64,000 nt of DNA. Origin: Chloroflexi bacterium UBA6077. GTDB lineage: Bacteria > Chloroflexota > UBA6077. The position numbers and the translations under genes were made by a program. The stretch covers positions 40,177-104,176 of the forward strand of contig DIXP01000059.1 in NCBI GenBank assembly GCA_002436065.1, read 5' to 3'. The notes beneath the pieces were generated by a model. That model saw nothing but the letters and a program-made list of their open reading frames with translations. It made no database searches and was not told where the DNA came from. The stretch's first letter is position 1. Every line of letters starts with the position of its first letter. Of the stretch, positions 25,617 through 33,638 are shown piece by piece.

Positions 25617-28121
25617 ATGAAGTGTACATCTTGTGAGGCCGATCTTCGCGAGGGCGCGCGCTTCTGCAGTAAGTGCGGCGCGACTGTTGGCGAGGCTGCT
25701 CCTGCCGGGAGGCTGCCGGCTGCGTCCCCCAGACCGTCTCTCGCACAATCGTCCAACTCTGGCGGCGGAAGCAAGCTGCTACTGGCCGGGCTCGCCTTCA
25801 TCGCGGTGCTGGTGCTGGGTGGGGGCGGTTTCTTCCTGGCGAGCCAGCTTGGGGGACAGCTGGCCGGTGGGGCACCTTCAGGTGGCGCTGCCGTGTCGCA
25901 GCCCTCGGGCTCAGGGGCCGGTGCTACCTCTGTTGCCATTTCTCTCCCTGGCAAGAGCGCCAGCCCAACGCCGGCGGCCAGTCCCACACCGGCCCCCAGC
26001 CCAACGCCCTCCAAGCCGAACCTGGGGACGGCCTCCATCAAGATGCCCACCAAGAGCAGTGTCATCGAGAGCAAGGATTGGGGGCAGGTGCCCGTCAACC
26101 AGGTGGGCATCGTGCTGAAGAGCGGTCTCAAGAAGAGCGATGCCGAGGCCGTGGCCAAGACACTCAGTGGAACGGTGATCGGAGAGTTCTCCTACATCGA
26201 CCTGTACCAACTAGAGGTTCCTGCCAAGGCCGAGGCGGACCTGGTTGCTGCCATCGAGAAGGCAAAGGCGGCCAGCGGCGTCGAATTGGCCTTTCCAGTG
26301 CAAGCGGCCTACCTGGACGTGGAGATAAAGGGCGCTGCCTGCAGCCCGCTCAACGATCCCGTGTACAGCGGGCCCCGTGGTATCCCTTATCAGATGATTG
26401 GCGTGCAGGCGGCGTGGGACATCATCAAGGCGTCGGGTGTCACCCTCAATAATGTCCAAGTGGGAGTCACCGACGACGGGCTGTACAAGGGGAACGACGA
26501 GTTCGGCGACAACTTCACGACCCCCGAGGCCGACGACAACCTGGCCCAGCCTGAGAAGGATGATCAGGGCAAAGATGATCCCATAGCCAGCCACGGGACG
26601 GCCGTAACCGGGATCATAGGTGCCAATGCAGACAACGGAGGTCAGGCAGGAGTAGCCTCGGTCCTGGGCAACAAGCTCAGTGTCCAGGTGACGAACACCT
26701 TCAGCAACAACTATGGGCTCACCCAGATTCCGGTTCCCGATCCTAACGACCCGACCAAGATGACGGTCGGCAACGCGACATGGTCAATCGGGGATCTGGT
26801 GGCAATTAAAAAGCAGGTGGAGAACAAGGTCACAGTCATCAACTGCTCCTGGGGCAACAGCAACGCCCACCCGGCCCTTGCCGCTGCCTACAAGAAGTTC
26901 TTCGAGAAGATGGCGCAGGACCACCCAAAGGTGCTGTTCGTGTGCTCGGCCGGCAACAATGGCAAGGCGTTGGATGGGGCGAAGCGGTATCCCAGCGGAC
27001 TCAACCTGCCCAACATGATCACCGTAGGAAACCTGGACAACGACGGCTCGCGCTGGAAGAGCAGCAACATGAATAACGCGAACTTCGAGGTCACGCTGGC
27101 GGCCCCCGGCCACCGGGCGGTATCGGGCGTGAGCAAGGATGGGCGTGTGTCCAACGAGTACGGTGGAACCAGCTTCGCCACTCCTCAGGTAACGGCGACC
27201 GCGGCGATACTGAAGTCCCTCAATCCGGAGCTGACTGCCGCTGACATCAAGCGAATCATCGTGGAGACCGCGGCTACGGAGACCGACATTGGTGGCAAGA
27301 AGATCCCCATAGATGCCGCGGTGGGCGGCAAGCTGCTGCGGGTGGACAACGCAGTGCTGAAGGTCTTGAAGGATCTGAAAAAGGTGCCGGCGGATGCAAC
27401 CCTGGACTCACTTCTGAAGCTCGGGACCATCGATGCCGCGGCTACCACCTCCAAGCCGATGGAGTACACGATCAAGGCGACGGTGGGGGCTGTTGGGGCC
27501 AAAGGCGTCGACGTGAAGATCGAGCTATGGGGCGAGGGTTCAATAGGTGGGGACAGCACCAAGCACCTGGACAAGGCGGGAGAGGTGAGTTGGAACCTGA
27601 GCCTGCTGAAGGCGGACGGAAAGCCGTCGGTCAAGGTGACCCGGATGGACAACAAGGCCTGCAGCGTCATACATCTTTCGCCGGTGGACCTGTCGGGGCT
27701 TTGGTCGGGCACCATGGCCATCACACAAGTGAACGTGAACACCGACACGATCACCATCCCCGACCCCTTCGACGAGAGCAAGCCTCCAACGGTGATCACC
27801 AAGGAAGAGTGTGAGAAGAGCGCAGAAAAGGAGTTGAACAAGGACCAGAAGCTGACCATGGACTTCAAGCCCGAATCGGCTCAGGGAGGAACAGTGGTCG
27901 TTGGAAGTGCGCAGAGCGCCCCGACTTCTCGCTACTACCTGGCAGGCGACTGGCTGACCATAGACTCGGAGATCAAGGGCTCCCGCTCCCACTTCGAGGG
28001 GCAGGTGACCGAGGATGATAGCGGCTACAAGATCAGCGGCAGCATGCGGATGTGGATGGGCGACAACAGTGTGACCCTGGTGGAGGCCATGGGGGTGTGG
28101 AACGTGGCGAAGTCCAAGTAA
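25617..28121 (+). CDS. Zinc ribbon-TM-subtilisin (kexin-like S8) surface protease B
   Basis: An 834-residue paralogue of the preceding protease and clearly homologous over most of its length. Zinc ribbon CTSC-x10-CSKC (3-20), membrane helix (LLLAGLAFIAVLVLGGGGFFLA, about 51-72), Ser/Pro/Thr-rich linker, I9-like segment (GEFSYIDLYQLEVP), S8 domain with Asp in VGVTDDGLYKGNDEF, His in ASHGTAVTGIIGA, Asn in VINCSWG and Ser in GGTSFATPQVT. The P-like region is also shared. Its C-terminus (about 690-834, starting VDLSGLWSGTMAIT) is the GxWxGxM domain found in the proteins at 18122 and 28324, not the C-terminal domain of paralogue A. ATG 25617 follows GGAGG. Confidence 0.88.
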   Translation: MKCTSCEADLREGARFCSKCGATVGEAAPAGRLPAASPRPSLAQSSNSGGGSKLLLAGLAFIAVLVLGGGGFFLASQLGGQLAGGAPSGGAAVSQPSGSGAGATSVAISLPGKSASPTPAASPTPAPSPTPSKPNLGTASIKMPTKSSVIESKDWGQVPVNQVGIVLKSGLKKSDAEAVAKTLSGTVIGEFSYIDLYQLEVPAKAEADLVAAIEKAKAASGVELAFPVQAAYLDVEIKGAACSPLNDPVYSGPRGIPYQMIGVQAAWDIIKASGVTLNNVQVGVTDDGLYKGNDEFGDNFTTPEADDNLAQPEKDDQGKDDPIASHGTAVTGIIGANADNGGQAGVASVLGNKLSVQVTNTFSNNYGLTQIPVPDPNDPTKMTVGNATWSIGDLVAIKKQVENKVTVINCSWGNSNAHPALAAAYKKFFEKMAQDHPKVLFVCSAGNNGKALDGAKRYPSGLNLPNMITVGNLDNDGSRWKSSNMNNANFEVTLAAPGHRAVSGVSKDGRVSNEYGGTSFATPQVTATAAILKSLNPELTAADIKRIIVETAATETDIGGKKIPIDAAVGGKLLRVDNAVLKVLKDLKKVPADATLDSLLKLGTIDAAATTSKPMEYTIKATVGAVGAKGVDVKIELWGEGSIGGDSTKHLDKAGEVSWNLSLLKADGKPSVKVTRMDNKACSVIHLSPVDLSGLWSGTMAITQVNVNTDTITIPDPFDESKPPTVITKEECEKSAEKELNKDQKLTMDFKPESAQGGTVVVGSAQSAPTSRYYLAGDWLTIDSEIKGSRSHFEGQVTEDDSGYKISGSMRMWMGDNSVTLVEAMGVWNVAKSK

Positions 28122-28323
28122 GCTGCATCGCTGCTCAGCAGGCGCCTCGGAATGACAGGGCAGGGAGTGTCGCGTTGGGGCAAGGGGGCATCAGGTAGAA
28201 GAAGCTAGGAATACCGACTCCCTTGGGATATAGTTGCGCGCGGGGCAGCGCTGGCTATAGCACCGACGCCGCGAGGGCCGGTTGCGAGGCGCGCTACCTA
28301 GATAGAGAAGGTGGGAGAGAAAG

Positions 28324-28923
28324 ATGAGAGTCCTGAAGCGCGCGTTCCCTTCCTCGTGGTGCTGCGGTGGCGGCCTATCGCACAGAGCGGCCTCGGTTGG
28401 GCTTGCCCTTCTGGGGGTGTTGATGCTGGCGGGCGCCGTCTATGCAGAGGCTGCCATCGGACCCGAGGAGTTGGGCGGTAAATGGTCGGGCAGCATGGCC
28501 TTCACCGACTTCAAGGTGGGCGGCGACATCCCCATTCCGGATATGGATCTGGGTGTCGACGGCAAGTTCCCCCAGACGATCCAGAAGGAGGAGTGCGAGG
28601 GGATAATGAAGGAAAACATGGGAGTCCCCTCGGACTTGACCATGGAGTTCGTGCCTGAGACCGCGGAGACGGGCATCGTGATCCTGGACTCCGCGAGTGG
28701 GACGTCGAGCGAGCAGGAGCCAACACCTTTGCCCTACCGCATCTCAGGGGACACGATCACCGCCGACATCGAGCAAGAGGGCGCCAAGATTTCCCTGGAG
28801 GCGAAGGTAACCAAGCAAGAGGGCGCGCTGGTAATGGATGGTGGTCTGACTATCGCCGTCGAGGTCGAGGGGATGGATATCATGGAGATGATCGCTCAAT
28901 TCTCGGTCTCGAAGCCCAGGTAG
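28324..28923 (+). CDS. Secreted GxWxGxM-domain protein
   Basis: A 199-residue protein with a long signal-type N-terminus (basic start, then VGLALLGVLMLAGAVYAEA, cleavage probably after AEA near residue 42) and one domain starting EELGGKWSGSMAFT. It aligns with the C-termini of the proteins at 18122 and 25617: the GxW[ST]G[ST]M strand, [TM][MQ]xF...GxVxL, Y[RKY][IVL][SA]GD, and with protease B also the KEECE segment. It therefore looks like a free secreted copy of the tail domain, perhaps a partner or substrate of the protease. ATG 28324 has GGGAGAGAAAG upstream. Function unknown. Confidence 0.75.
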   Translation: MRVLKRAFPSSWCCGGGLSHRAASVGLALLGVLMLAGAVYAEAAIGPEELGGKWSGSMAFTDFKVGGDIPIPDMDLGVDGKFPQTIQKEECEGIMKENMGVPSDLTMEFVPETAETGIVILDSASGTSSEQEPTPLPYRISGDTITADIEQEGAKISLEAKVTKQEGALVMDGGLTIAVEVEGMDIMEMIAQFSVSKPR

Positions 28924-28936
28924 GGGGATCTGCTCT

Positions 28937-29761
28937 TTGCATCCGGCCATCAGTCTCGTGATAGGTGGTGTGCAGCTGCACACCACCTCCTACAGGTTAT
29001 TCATGGTGCTCGGGGTGCTGGCCACGGTGGTCCTGGGGTTCACCGTGGCCCGGGGCCGCGGATTGCCCTGGCGCCGTGTGGCCGTTGCGCTGGTGGCGAT
29101 GAGTGTCGCGTTTCCGGTTGGTGCCCGACTCTTCGATGCCGCGACCAAAACCGAGATCTACCGGCGAGAGCCGTGGCGGCTGTGGAGCCCGGATCTGGCG
29201 GGTTTCTCCATGTTCGGTGGGCTGATCCTGACGGTGGCCGTCGGAGTGGTTGCCTGCCAACTGCTGGACCTCGACCTGCCGCGAATGGCGGATGCGGCCA
29301 TGCCGGGGCTGGGAGCGGGGATCGCGTTGATGAGGGTGGGCTGTTTCATGGCCGGCTGCTGCTATGGTACTCGCACCGACCTGCCCTGGGGAGTGACCTT
29401 CCCCAGGGGCAGCAATGCCCATCTCCACCAGCTGCTGGGAGGAAGTGTCTTCCCGCTGGGGGGTGACCCTCTTCCGGTGCATCCCACCCAGCTGTACGAA
29501 GCGCTGGCTGCCCTGGTGGCCGTGGGGTTCGTGCTGTGGCTCTTCCGGCGAGGTGCCCGTGACGGTACGGCCTTCCTGCTCTGTGCCTGCTGGTACAGCG
29601 CTTTCCGGCTGCTGAACGGCTACCTACGGGTGCCGGGAGGTGAGTTGATCGTGCCTGCCTGGTTCTATCCTGCGCTGTACGGGATCATCCTGGGGATAGC
29701 AGGCGGTGCCCTGCTGTGGCGTCAGAACCATAGCAGCATGGAGTTGAGAAGGGCGGACTGA
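28937..29761 (+). CDS. lgt: Prolipoprotein diacylglyceryl transferase-family protein
   Basis: A 274-residue polytopic protein with the Lgt signatures: the R-x-G-C-F-x-x-G-C-C-Y-G motif near residues 135-147 and HPTQLYE near 184. Lgt transfers diacylglycerol from phosphatidylglycerol to the lipobox Cys of prolipoproteins in the cytoplasmic membrane. The His of the N-terminal H-x-x-x-Y-x-x-x segment (HTTSYRLFMVLG) is retained. TTG 28937 starts 13 bases after the preceding stop codon, so it may be co-transcribed with the secreted-domain gene. The window encodes at least two lipobox proteins (35382 and 51724) that could be substrates. Confidence 0.88.
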   Translation: MHPAISLVIGGVQLHTTSYRLFMVLGVLATVVLGFTVARGRGLPWRRVAVALVAMSVAFPVGARLFDAATKTEIYRREPWRLWSPDLAGFSMFGGLILTVAVGVVACQLLDLDLPRMADAAMPGLGAGIALMRVGCFMAGCCYGTRTDLPWGVTFPRGSNAHLHQLLGGSVFPLGGDPLPVHPTQLYEALAALVAVGFVLWLFRRGARDGTAFLLCACWYSAFRLLNGYLRVPGGELIVPAWFYPALYGIILGIAGGALLWRQNHSSMELRRAD

Positions 29762-29762
29762 C

Positions 29763-30506
29763 ACGAACATCCTGCTTGTCGACAACGATCCCGATAGCCT
29801 CGACGCCCTATCTGTGGGCCTGCGTTTTCAATGGAGAGAGGCAACGGTAATCGCGGCTCTGGATGGGGCCACCGCCATGCAGGCGTTTTGGAAAGAGGAG
29901 CCCGATCTGGTAATCCTGGAAGCCGGACTGCCGGACATGAGCGGGTACAGGTTGGTAGAGGAAATTCGCCAGCGATCCAATGTACCGGTGGTGATGATCT
30001 CCTCGGAGTGCAGAGCGGCCGAGGAAGTTCGGGGGCTAGAAGCAGGAGCCGACGTCTGCATGTGCAAACCATTGAGCCACCTGGCTTTTCTAGCCCGCAT
30101 CAAGGCAGTACTGCGACGAGCACAAATGGCGTCTATGGGGGTTGAGAGGGGATGGATGCGGGGGGAGTTGTCCATCGATTTCCAAAGCAGGAGGGTGAGC
30201 CTGCGGGGGGAGACAGTGAAGCTTACTCCCATGGAATTCAACCTGCTCTGCTACCTGGTGCGCTACGAGGGTCGGGTAGTGATGCTGCGATCTCTGGGAG
30301 ACTATTTGATGGGGCCGGAGCATCCAGCCAATGCCGCGCATCTCAAGGTATTCGTCAGTAGGATACGGGCTAAGATCGAGCGGCCCCATAGCCGACGATA
30401 CATCGAGACAGTGAGGGGTTTCGGGTATCGCTTCGTGGCAAGAGAGGAGCCGGACTGGGCGCCCCGCCTTAGTCCGACTCCTCACAGACTACACGGCCCA
30501 GAGTAG
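29763..30506 (+). CDS. OmpR-type regulator with degenerate (pseudo-)receiver, non-canonical start
   Basis: About 247 residues, paralogous to the regulator at 15778. Aligned with it, phosphoacceptor D53 is Glu (LVILEAGLPDMSG) and metal-binding D8 is Asn (LLVDNDPD); the Ser/Thr and Lys positions (MISSE, CMCKPLSH) are kept. The winged helix (LTPMEFNLLCYLV, LKVFVSRIRAKIE, YIETVRGFGYRF) is intact, so it probably binds DNA independently of phosphorylation. The gene follows the lgt stop by one base. The receiver homology begins at T-N-I-L-L-V, but no ATG, GTG or TTG precedes it in frame; ACG 29763 aligns with the paralogue's Met and lies six bases after AAGGGCGG. The first ordinary start, GTG 29814, would delete strand 1. 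Confidence 0.75.
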   Translation, partial: TNILLVDNDPDSLDALSVGLRFQWREATVIAALDGATAMQAFWKEEPDLVILEAGLPDMSGYRLVEEIRQRSNVPVVMISSECRAAEEVRGLEAGADVCMCKPLSHLAFLARIKAVLRRAQMASMGVERGWMRGELSIDFQSRRVSLRGETVKLTPMEFNLLCYLVRYEGRVVMLRSLGDYLMGPEHPANAAHLKVFVSRIRAKIERPHSRRYIETVRGFGYRFVAREEPDWAPRLSPTPHRLHGPE

Positions 30507-30570
30507 CCCCAACTCCACCAGCTGCTCACGGCCGCCACGAAGACGCCCCCTTATAGTGCATTTCCGGATA

Positions 30571-30599
30571 TTGACAGCCCAGTCCCACCTCGATAGAAT
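30571..30599 (+). promoter_or_regulatory. Sigma-70 promoter of the padR gene
   Basis: TTGACA (30571-30576), a 17-base spacer and TAGAAT (30594-30599): near-consensus, with the operator directly after the -10 box. Confidence 0.8.
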
Positions 30600-30600
30600 A

Positions 30601-30622
30601 CTATCACGATATATCGTGATAG
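30601..30622 (+). promoter_or_regulatory. Palindromic operator CTATCACGATATATCGTGATAG
   Basis: A perfect 22-bp palindrome from one base after the -10 box across the expected transcription start, 27 bases before the PadR start codon. Its position is what is expected for autorepression by a dimeric PadR winged-helix protein. Confidence 0.8.
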
Positions 30623-30648
30623 CTTGTGATATTACGGAGGTGGGTACC

Positions 30649-31179
30649 ATGTGGCACAGAGGACCCTTTGGGCCCTGGAGCTTCAAGGAGCGGATGTTCG
30701 AGAAGGGCGACCTCAAGTACGTGATCCTGGGTCTGCTGGCGGAGAAACCTCGCCATGGCTACGAGATCATTCGGGACCTGGAGGAGAAGCTTGGAGGCTT
30801 CTATTCTCCCAGCCCCGGAGCTGTCTACCCCACGCTGCAGATGCTGGAGGACATGAGCTACGTCTCCAGCCGCCAGCAGGACAGCAAGCGTGTCTACGAG
30901 ATCTCCGAGGAGGGTCGAGCTTTCCTGGTGGAGCACAAGGAAACCCTGGATGACATTCAGAAGCGGATGCACTCTCGCCTCGGTCCCTGGTTCGATGAGG
31001 CGGAGGTGCGGGAGTTCGCGGATGAGATGAAGCTGTTTGCCCACGACATGAAGGACTTCACCAAGATGTTCGCCAAATCCCAGGGGGGCGTATGGCGCGA
31101 CCCGGTCAAGCGAGAGCGGATTCGCGAGGTGCTGAAGCGCACCCGTGAGGAGATCGAGCAGATCCTTCGAAGTGCGTAG
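30649..31179 (+). CDS. PadR-family transcriptional regulator
   Basis: A 176-residue regulator. The PadR winged helix occupies about 18-95: EKGDLKYVILGLLAEKPRHGYEIIRDLEEKLGGFYSPSPGAVYPTLQMLEDMSYV is diagnostic (quoted here as its hallmarks HGYEI and GAVYPTL). The C-terminal half is helical and charged, as expected for the dimerisation region. PadR proteins repress efflux or phenolic-stress genes on ligand binding. ATG 30649 follows GGAGGTG. The promoter carries a perfect palindrome, indicating autoregulation. The neighbouring flavoenzyme gene on the other strand is separated by a terminator, so other targets are not evident from this window. Confidence 0.92.
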   Translation: MWHRGPFGPWSFKERMFEKGDLKYVILGLLAEKPRHGYEIIRDLEEKLGGFYSPSPGAVYPTLQMLEDMSYVSSRQQDSKRVYEISEEGRAFLVEHKETLDDIQKRMHSRLGPWFDEAEVREFADEMKLFAHDMKDFTKMFAKSQGGVWRDPVKRERIREVLKRTREEIEQILRSA

Positions 31180-31217
31180 GCGTGGAGAAAGGAGCCGGAA
31201 GAGCAGGATGAGTGGTT

Positions 31218-31260
31218 TCTAGAGTACTCGGAAGTCCGGCGGACTTCCGAGTACTCTAGA
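31218..31260 (+). terminator. Bidirectional terminator with 20-bp perfect arms
   Basis: Bases 31218-31237 are exactly inverted at 31241-31260 around a GGC loop. It sits between padR and the convergent flavoenzyme gene. Confidence 0.75.
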
Positions 31261-31274
31261 CGGACAGCTACCTG

Positions 31275-33215
31275 CTACAGGTGCCAGCCGGTTTCGAAGC
31301 CGGCGCGCACTGCGTCGCCCACCTTTCCGGTGCTGGCGGAGTCCCCGATGACGGAGACTTCGTCCCATCTCTCCTTGACGGCCTTGACCAGTGCGTTGTT
31401 GGGACGCGCGCCGAGCGCCACAACCGCCGTGTCGGTTTCGATCTCCCGCTCGCTTCCGTCCGGCCCTTCCACCAGAACGCTGCCGGGGCGGAACTCCTTC
31501 ACCCGGTGCCCTGTCAGGGTCTCGATCCCCTTCTCCGCCAGCAGCCGCAACAGCGACACCCGACTGACCATGTTCAGGTCGCGAGCCACCCCGTCCAGCA
31601 TCTCCACGATGGTGACCGTCTTGCCGTCGTTGGCCATCTCCACGGCGGCGTCGCAACCGGAGAGCCCTCCGCCGGCTATCACTATGCGCTGTCCCCGAAG
31701 AAGTTTCCGCCCGAGGTGATAGTCAAGCACCTGTATCACGTTCTCGCCCTCGATACCCGGGATCGGGGGCTGAAGGGGGGTTGCGCCGCTGGCCAGCACC
31801 ACGCTGTCCGCCCGAAAGAGTCGCAGCATGTCGGCGGTCACCTCGGCGTTCAAGCGCACGTCGACGTTCGCCTTGCGCAGTTGAGTTGCCCACCAGTCGA
31901 TCATCTGGTGCAGCTCCTTCTTGAAGGGCGAGGAGCCTGCCGCCCTCAACTGGCCACCGAGGACGCTGTCCTTCTCCATCAACGTGACCTTGTGGCCTCT
32001 GAGGGCGGCAACGCGGGCCGCCTCCATCCCGGCGGGGCCGCCTCCGATCACCAAGACTTCCTTGATGGGCTCAGCCTTCCGCATCTCGTAGTACCGTTCG
32101 GAGCCGGCCCGGGCATTGACGGCGCAGGAGACCGTCTTGAGCGCGAGCAGCCGGCCGATGCACTGTTCGTTGCAGCGGATGCAGGGACGCAGGTCCTCCG
32201 TGTTGCCCCGGCGCAGCTTGTTGGGCCAATCCGGGTCGGCGATCAAGCCCCGCCCCACCGCGATGAAGTCGGCCTTGCCCTGGGCGAGCGTCGCCTCGGC
32301 TATCTCGGGAGTCATGTTCCCCACGGCGATGACGGGGATGCTAACCACCTGCTTGGCAGCGCCTGCCAGGTCGACGAAGGGGGCGTCGCCCATGTACACC
32401 GGCGGGAAGATGTAGTCGATCGCGTCGTAGGAGCCGGCGTCGACGTGGATGGCGTCCACCCCCATTGCCTCCAGCTTCCTGACGATCTCCTGCCCTTCCT
32501 CGATCCCTCGACCGCCGGGAATCCCCTGGACCATGGAGAATCTGAAGAAGATGGGAAAGTCCGGACCCACGCGCTTTCTGGCAGCGTCCATAAGCTCCCT
32601 GGCGAAGCGCATGCGTCCGTCCAGGTCGCCGCCGTATTCGTCGGTTCGCTTGTTCCAGATGCTGCTGATGAACTGGTCGAGCAGATATCCGGTGTGCCCA
32701 TGGATCTCCACCGCGTCGAATCCTGCCATGGTGGCACGCCCGACCGCCAGACCAAATGCCTCCACAATGGACCGTATCTCCTCACGAGTGAGGGGGTGGC
32801 ATATGACGGCGGGATTGGCGAAAGCCGGCAGGTCGGAAGGGGCTACCGGCGGACGCTGCGGGTCGACGAATGCCTGTCGCCCGAGACCGGGGGTCAACTG
32901 CAGCGCCACTCGCGTGCCGTAGCCATGCACCGCATCCACCAGGTCGGCCATGGCCGGCACCATCCCATCAGAGTTGGCGAGGGTCGAGGGGAAAGCGGGA
33001 GGCGGCTCGACCTGGGTTTCGACCTTCGCTGCCTCGATGATGAGGAGGCCCGCGCCTCCTCGCGCTCGCTCCGCATAGTAGTCGATCTGTCGTCGTGAGT
33101 AGCGGCCGTCCAGTTCGGCGAGAGCCGTCCCCATCGGCGCCATCACTATTCGGTTCGGTATCTCCAACTTTCCTATACGGCCCGGCTCAAACAGTCGATT
33201 GAAGGTGGCTGCCAT
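31275..33215 (-). CDS. NADH:flavin oxidoreductase / 2,4-dienoyl-CoA reductase-like enzyme
   Basis: A 646-residue multidomain flavoenzyme. An old-yellow-enzyme TIM barrel (1-350) has NRIVMAPMGT, the catalytic HGHTGYLLDQFIS and ADFIAVGRGLIADPDW. A 4Fe-4S cluster motif follows (CIRCNEQCIG...C near 345-365), then an FAD/NAD(P) domain with VLVIGGGPAGMEAA (about 393) and a second Rossmann motif IVIAGGGLSGCDAA. This matches the FadH/trimethylamine dehydrogenase-like family, which passes electrons from NAD(P)H through FAD, 4Fe-4S and FMN to an enoate substrate. The substrate is unknown. ATG 33215 has GGGAGG five bases upstream. It is convergent with padR. Confidence 0.93.
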   Translation of the reverse strand: MAATFNRLFEPGRIGKLEIPNRIVMAPMGTALAELDGRYSRRQIDYYAERARGGAGLLIIEAAKVETQVEPPPAFPSTLANSDGMVPAMADLVDAVHGYGTRVALQLTPGLGRQAFVDPQRPPVAPSDLPAFANPAVICHPLTREEIRSIVEAFGLAVGRATMAGFDAVEIHGHTGYLLDQFISSIWNKRTDEYGGDLDGRMRFARELMDAARKRVGPDFPIFFRFSMVQGIPGGRGIEEGQEIVRKLEAMGVDAIHVDAGSYDAIDYIFPPVYMGDAPFVDLAGAAKQVVSIPVIAVGNMTPEIAEATLAQGKADFIAVGRGLIADPDWPNKLRRGNTEDLRPCIRCNEQCIGRLLALKTVSCAVNARAGSERYYEMRKAEPIKEVLVIGGGPAGMEAARVAALRGHKVTLMEKDSVLGGQLRAAGSSPFKKELHQMIDWWATQLRKANVDVRLNAEVTADMLRLFRADSVVLASGATPLQPPIPGIEGENVIQVLDYHLGRKLLRGQRIVIAGGGLSGCDAAVEMANDGKTVTIVEMLDGVARDLNMVSRVSLLRLLAEKGIETLTGHRVKEFRPGSVLVEGPDGSEREIETDTAVVALGARPNNALVKAVKERWDEVSVIGDSASTGKVGDAVRAGFETGWHL

Positions 33216-33638
33216 GTTTTCCTCCCGTCATGGATGTGGCCGCCTGCCGTGGCTGTCCTGGTATGCAATCCTGAGATCGTGATCACTCCACCGGCTGGGC
33301 GGTGGCCGCCGTGTACCACTTCGAGATGGTGGCAACTATGGCGGCGCATTCTTGGAGACGATGCCAACGCGTAGTATTTGCCCTGCAGGGTCCGTGCCGC
33401 CTCAACAACGGTGTGGCACGGATCAGGGACGGGGGGTGGTCCACTCTACCACGAGCCGCCTTTCGGGGAGGTCGAAGCGATCATCCTCGTTTGTGCTTCA
33501 TCTCGTATAATGGTGCCGGCAATCCTACGCGTTCCATCTGGAGCATAGATCTCCAGAACCCCAGTGAAAGTAGGCCAGGAACCCGAGGGGGTTGGCCCGC
33601 CACGTCCCTTTCAGCCGTCGATCAGGAGGTGCTCAGCG
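33216..33638 (+). other. Divergent intergenic gap
   Basis: A gap between the divergent flavoenzyme and membrane-protein genes. A TATAAT box at 33506-33511 may serve the rightward gene, though no -35 box matches at the proper distance. I see no gene, RNA or repeat in the remainder. Confidence 0.4.
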
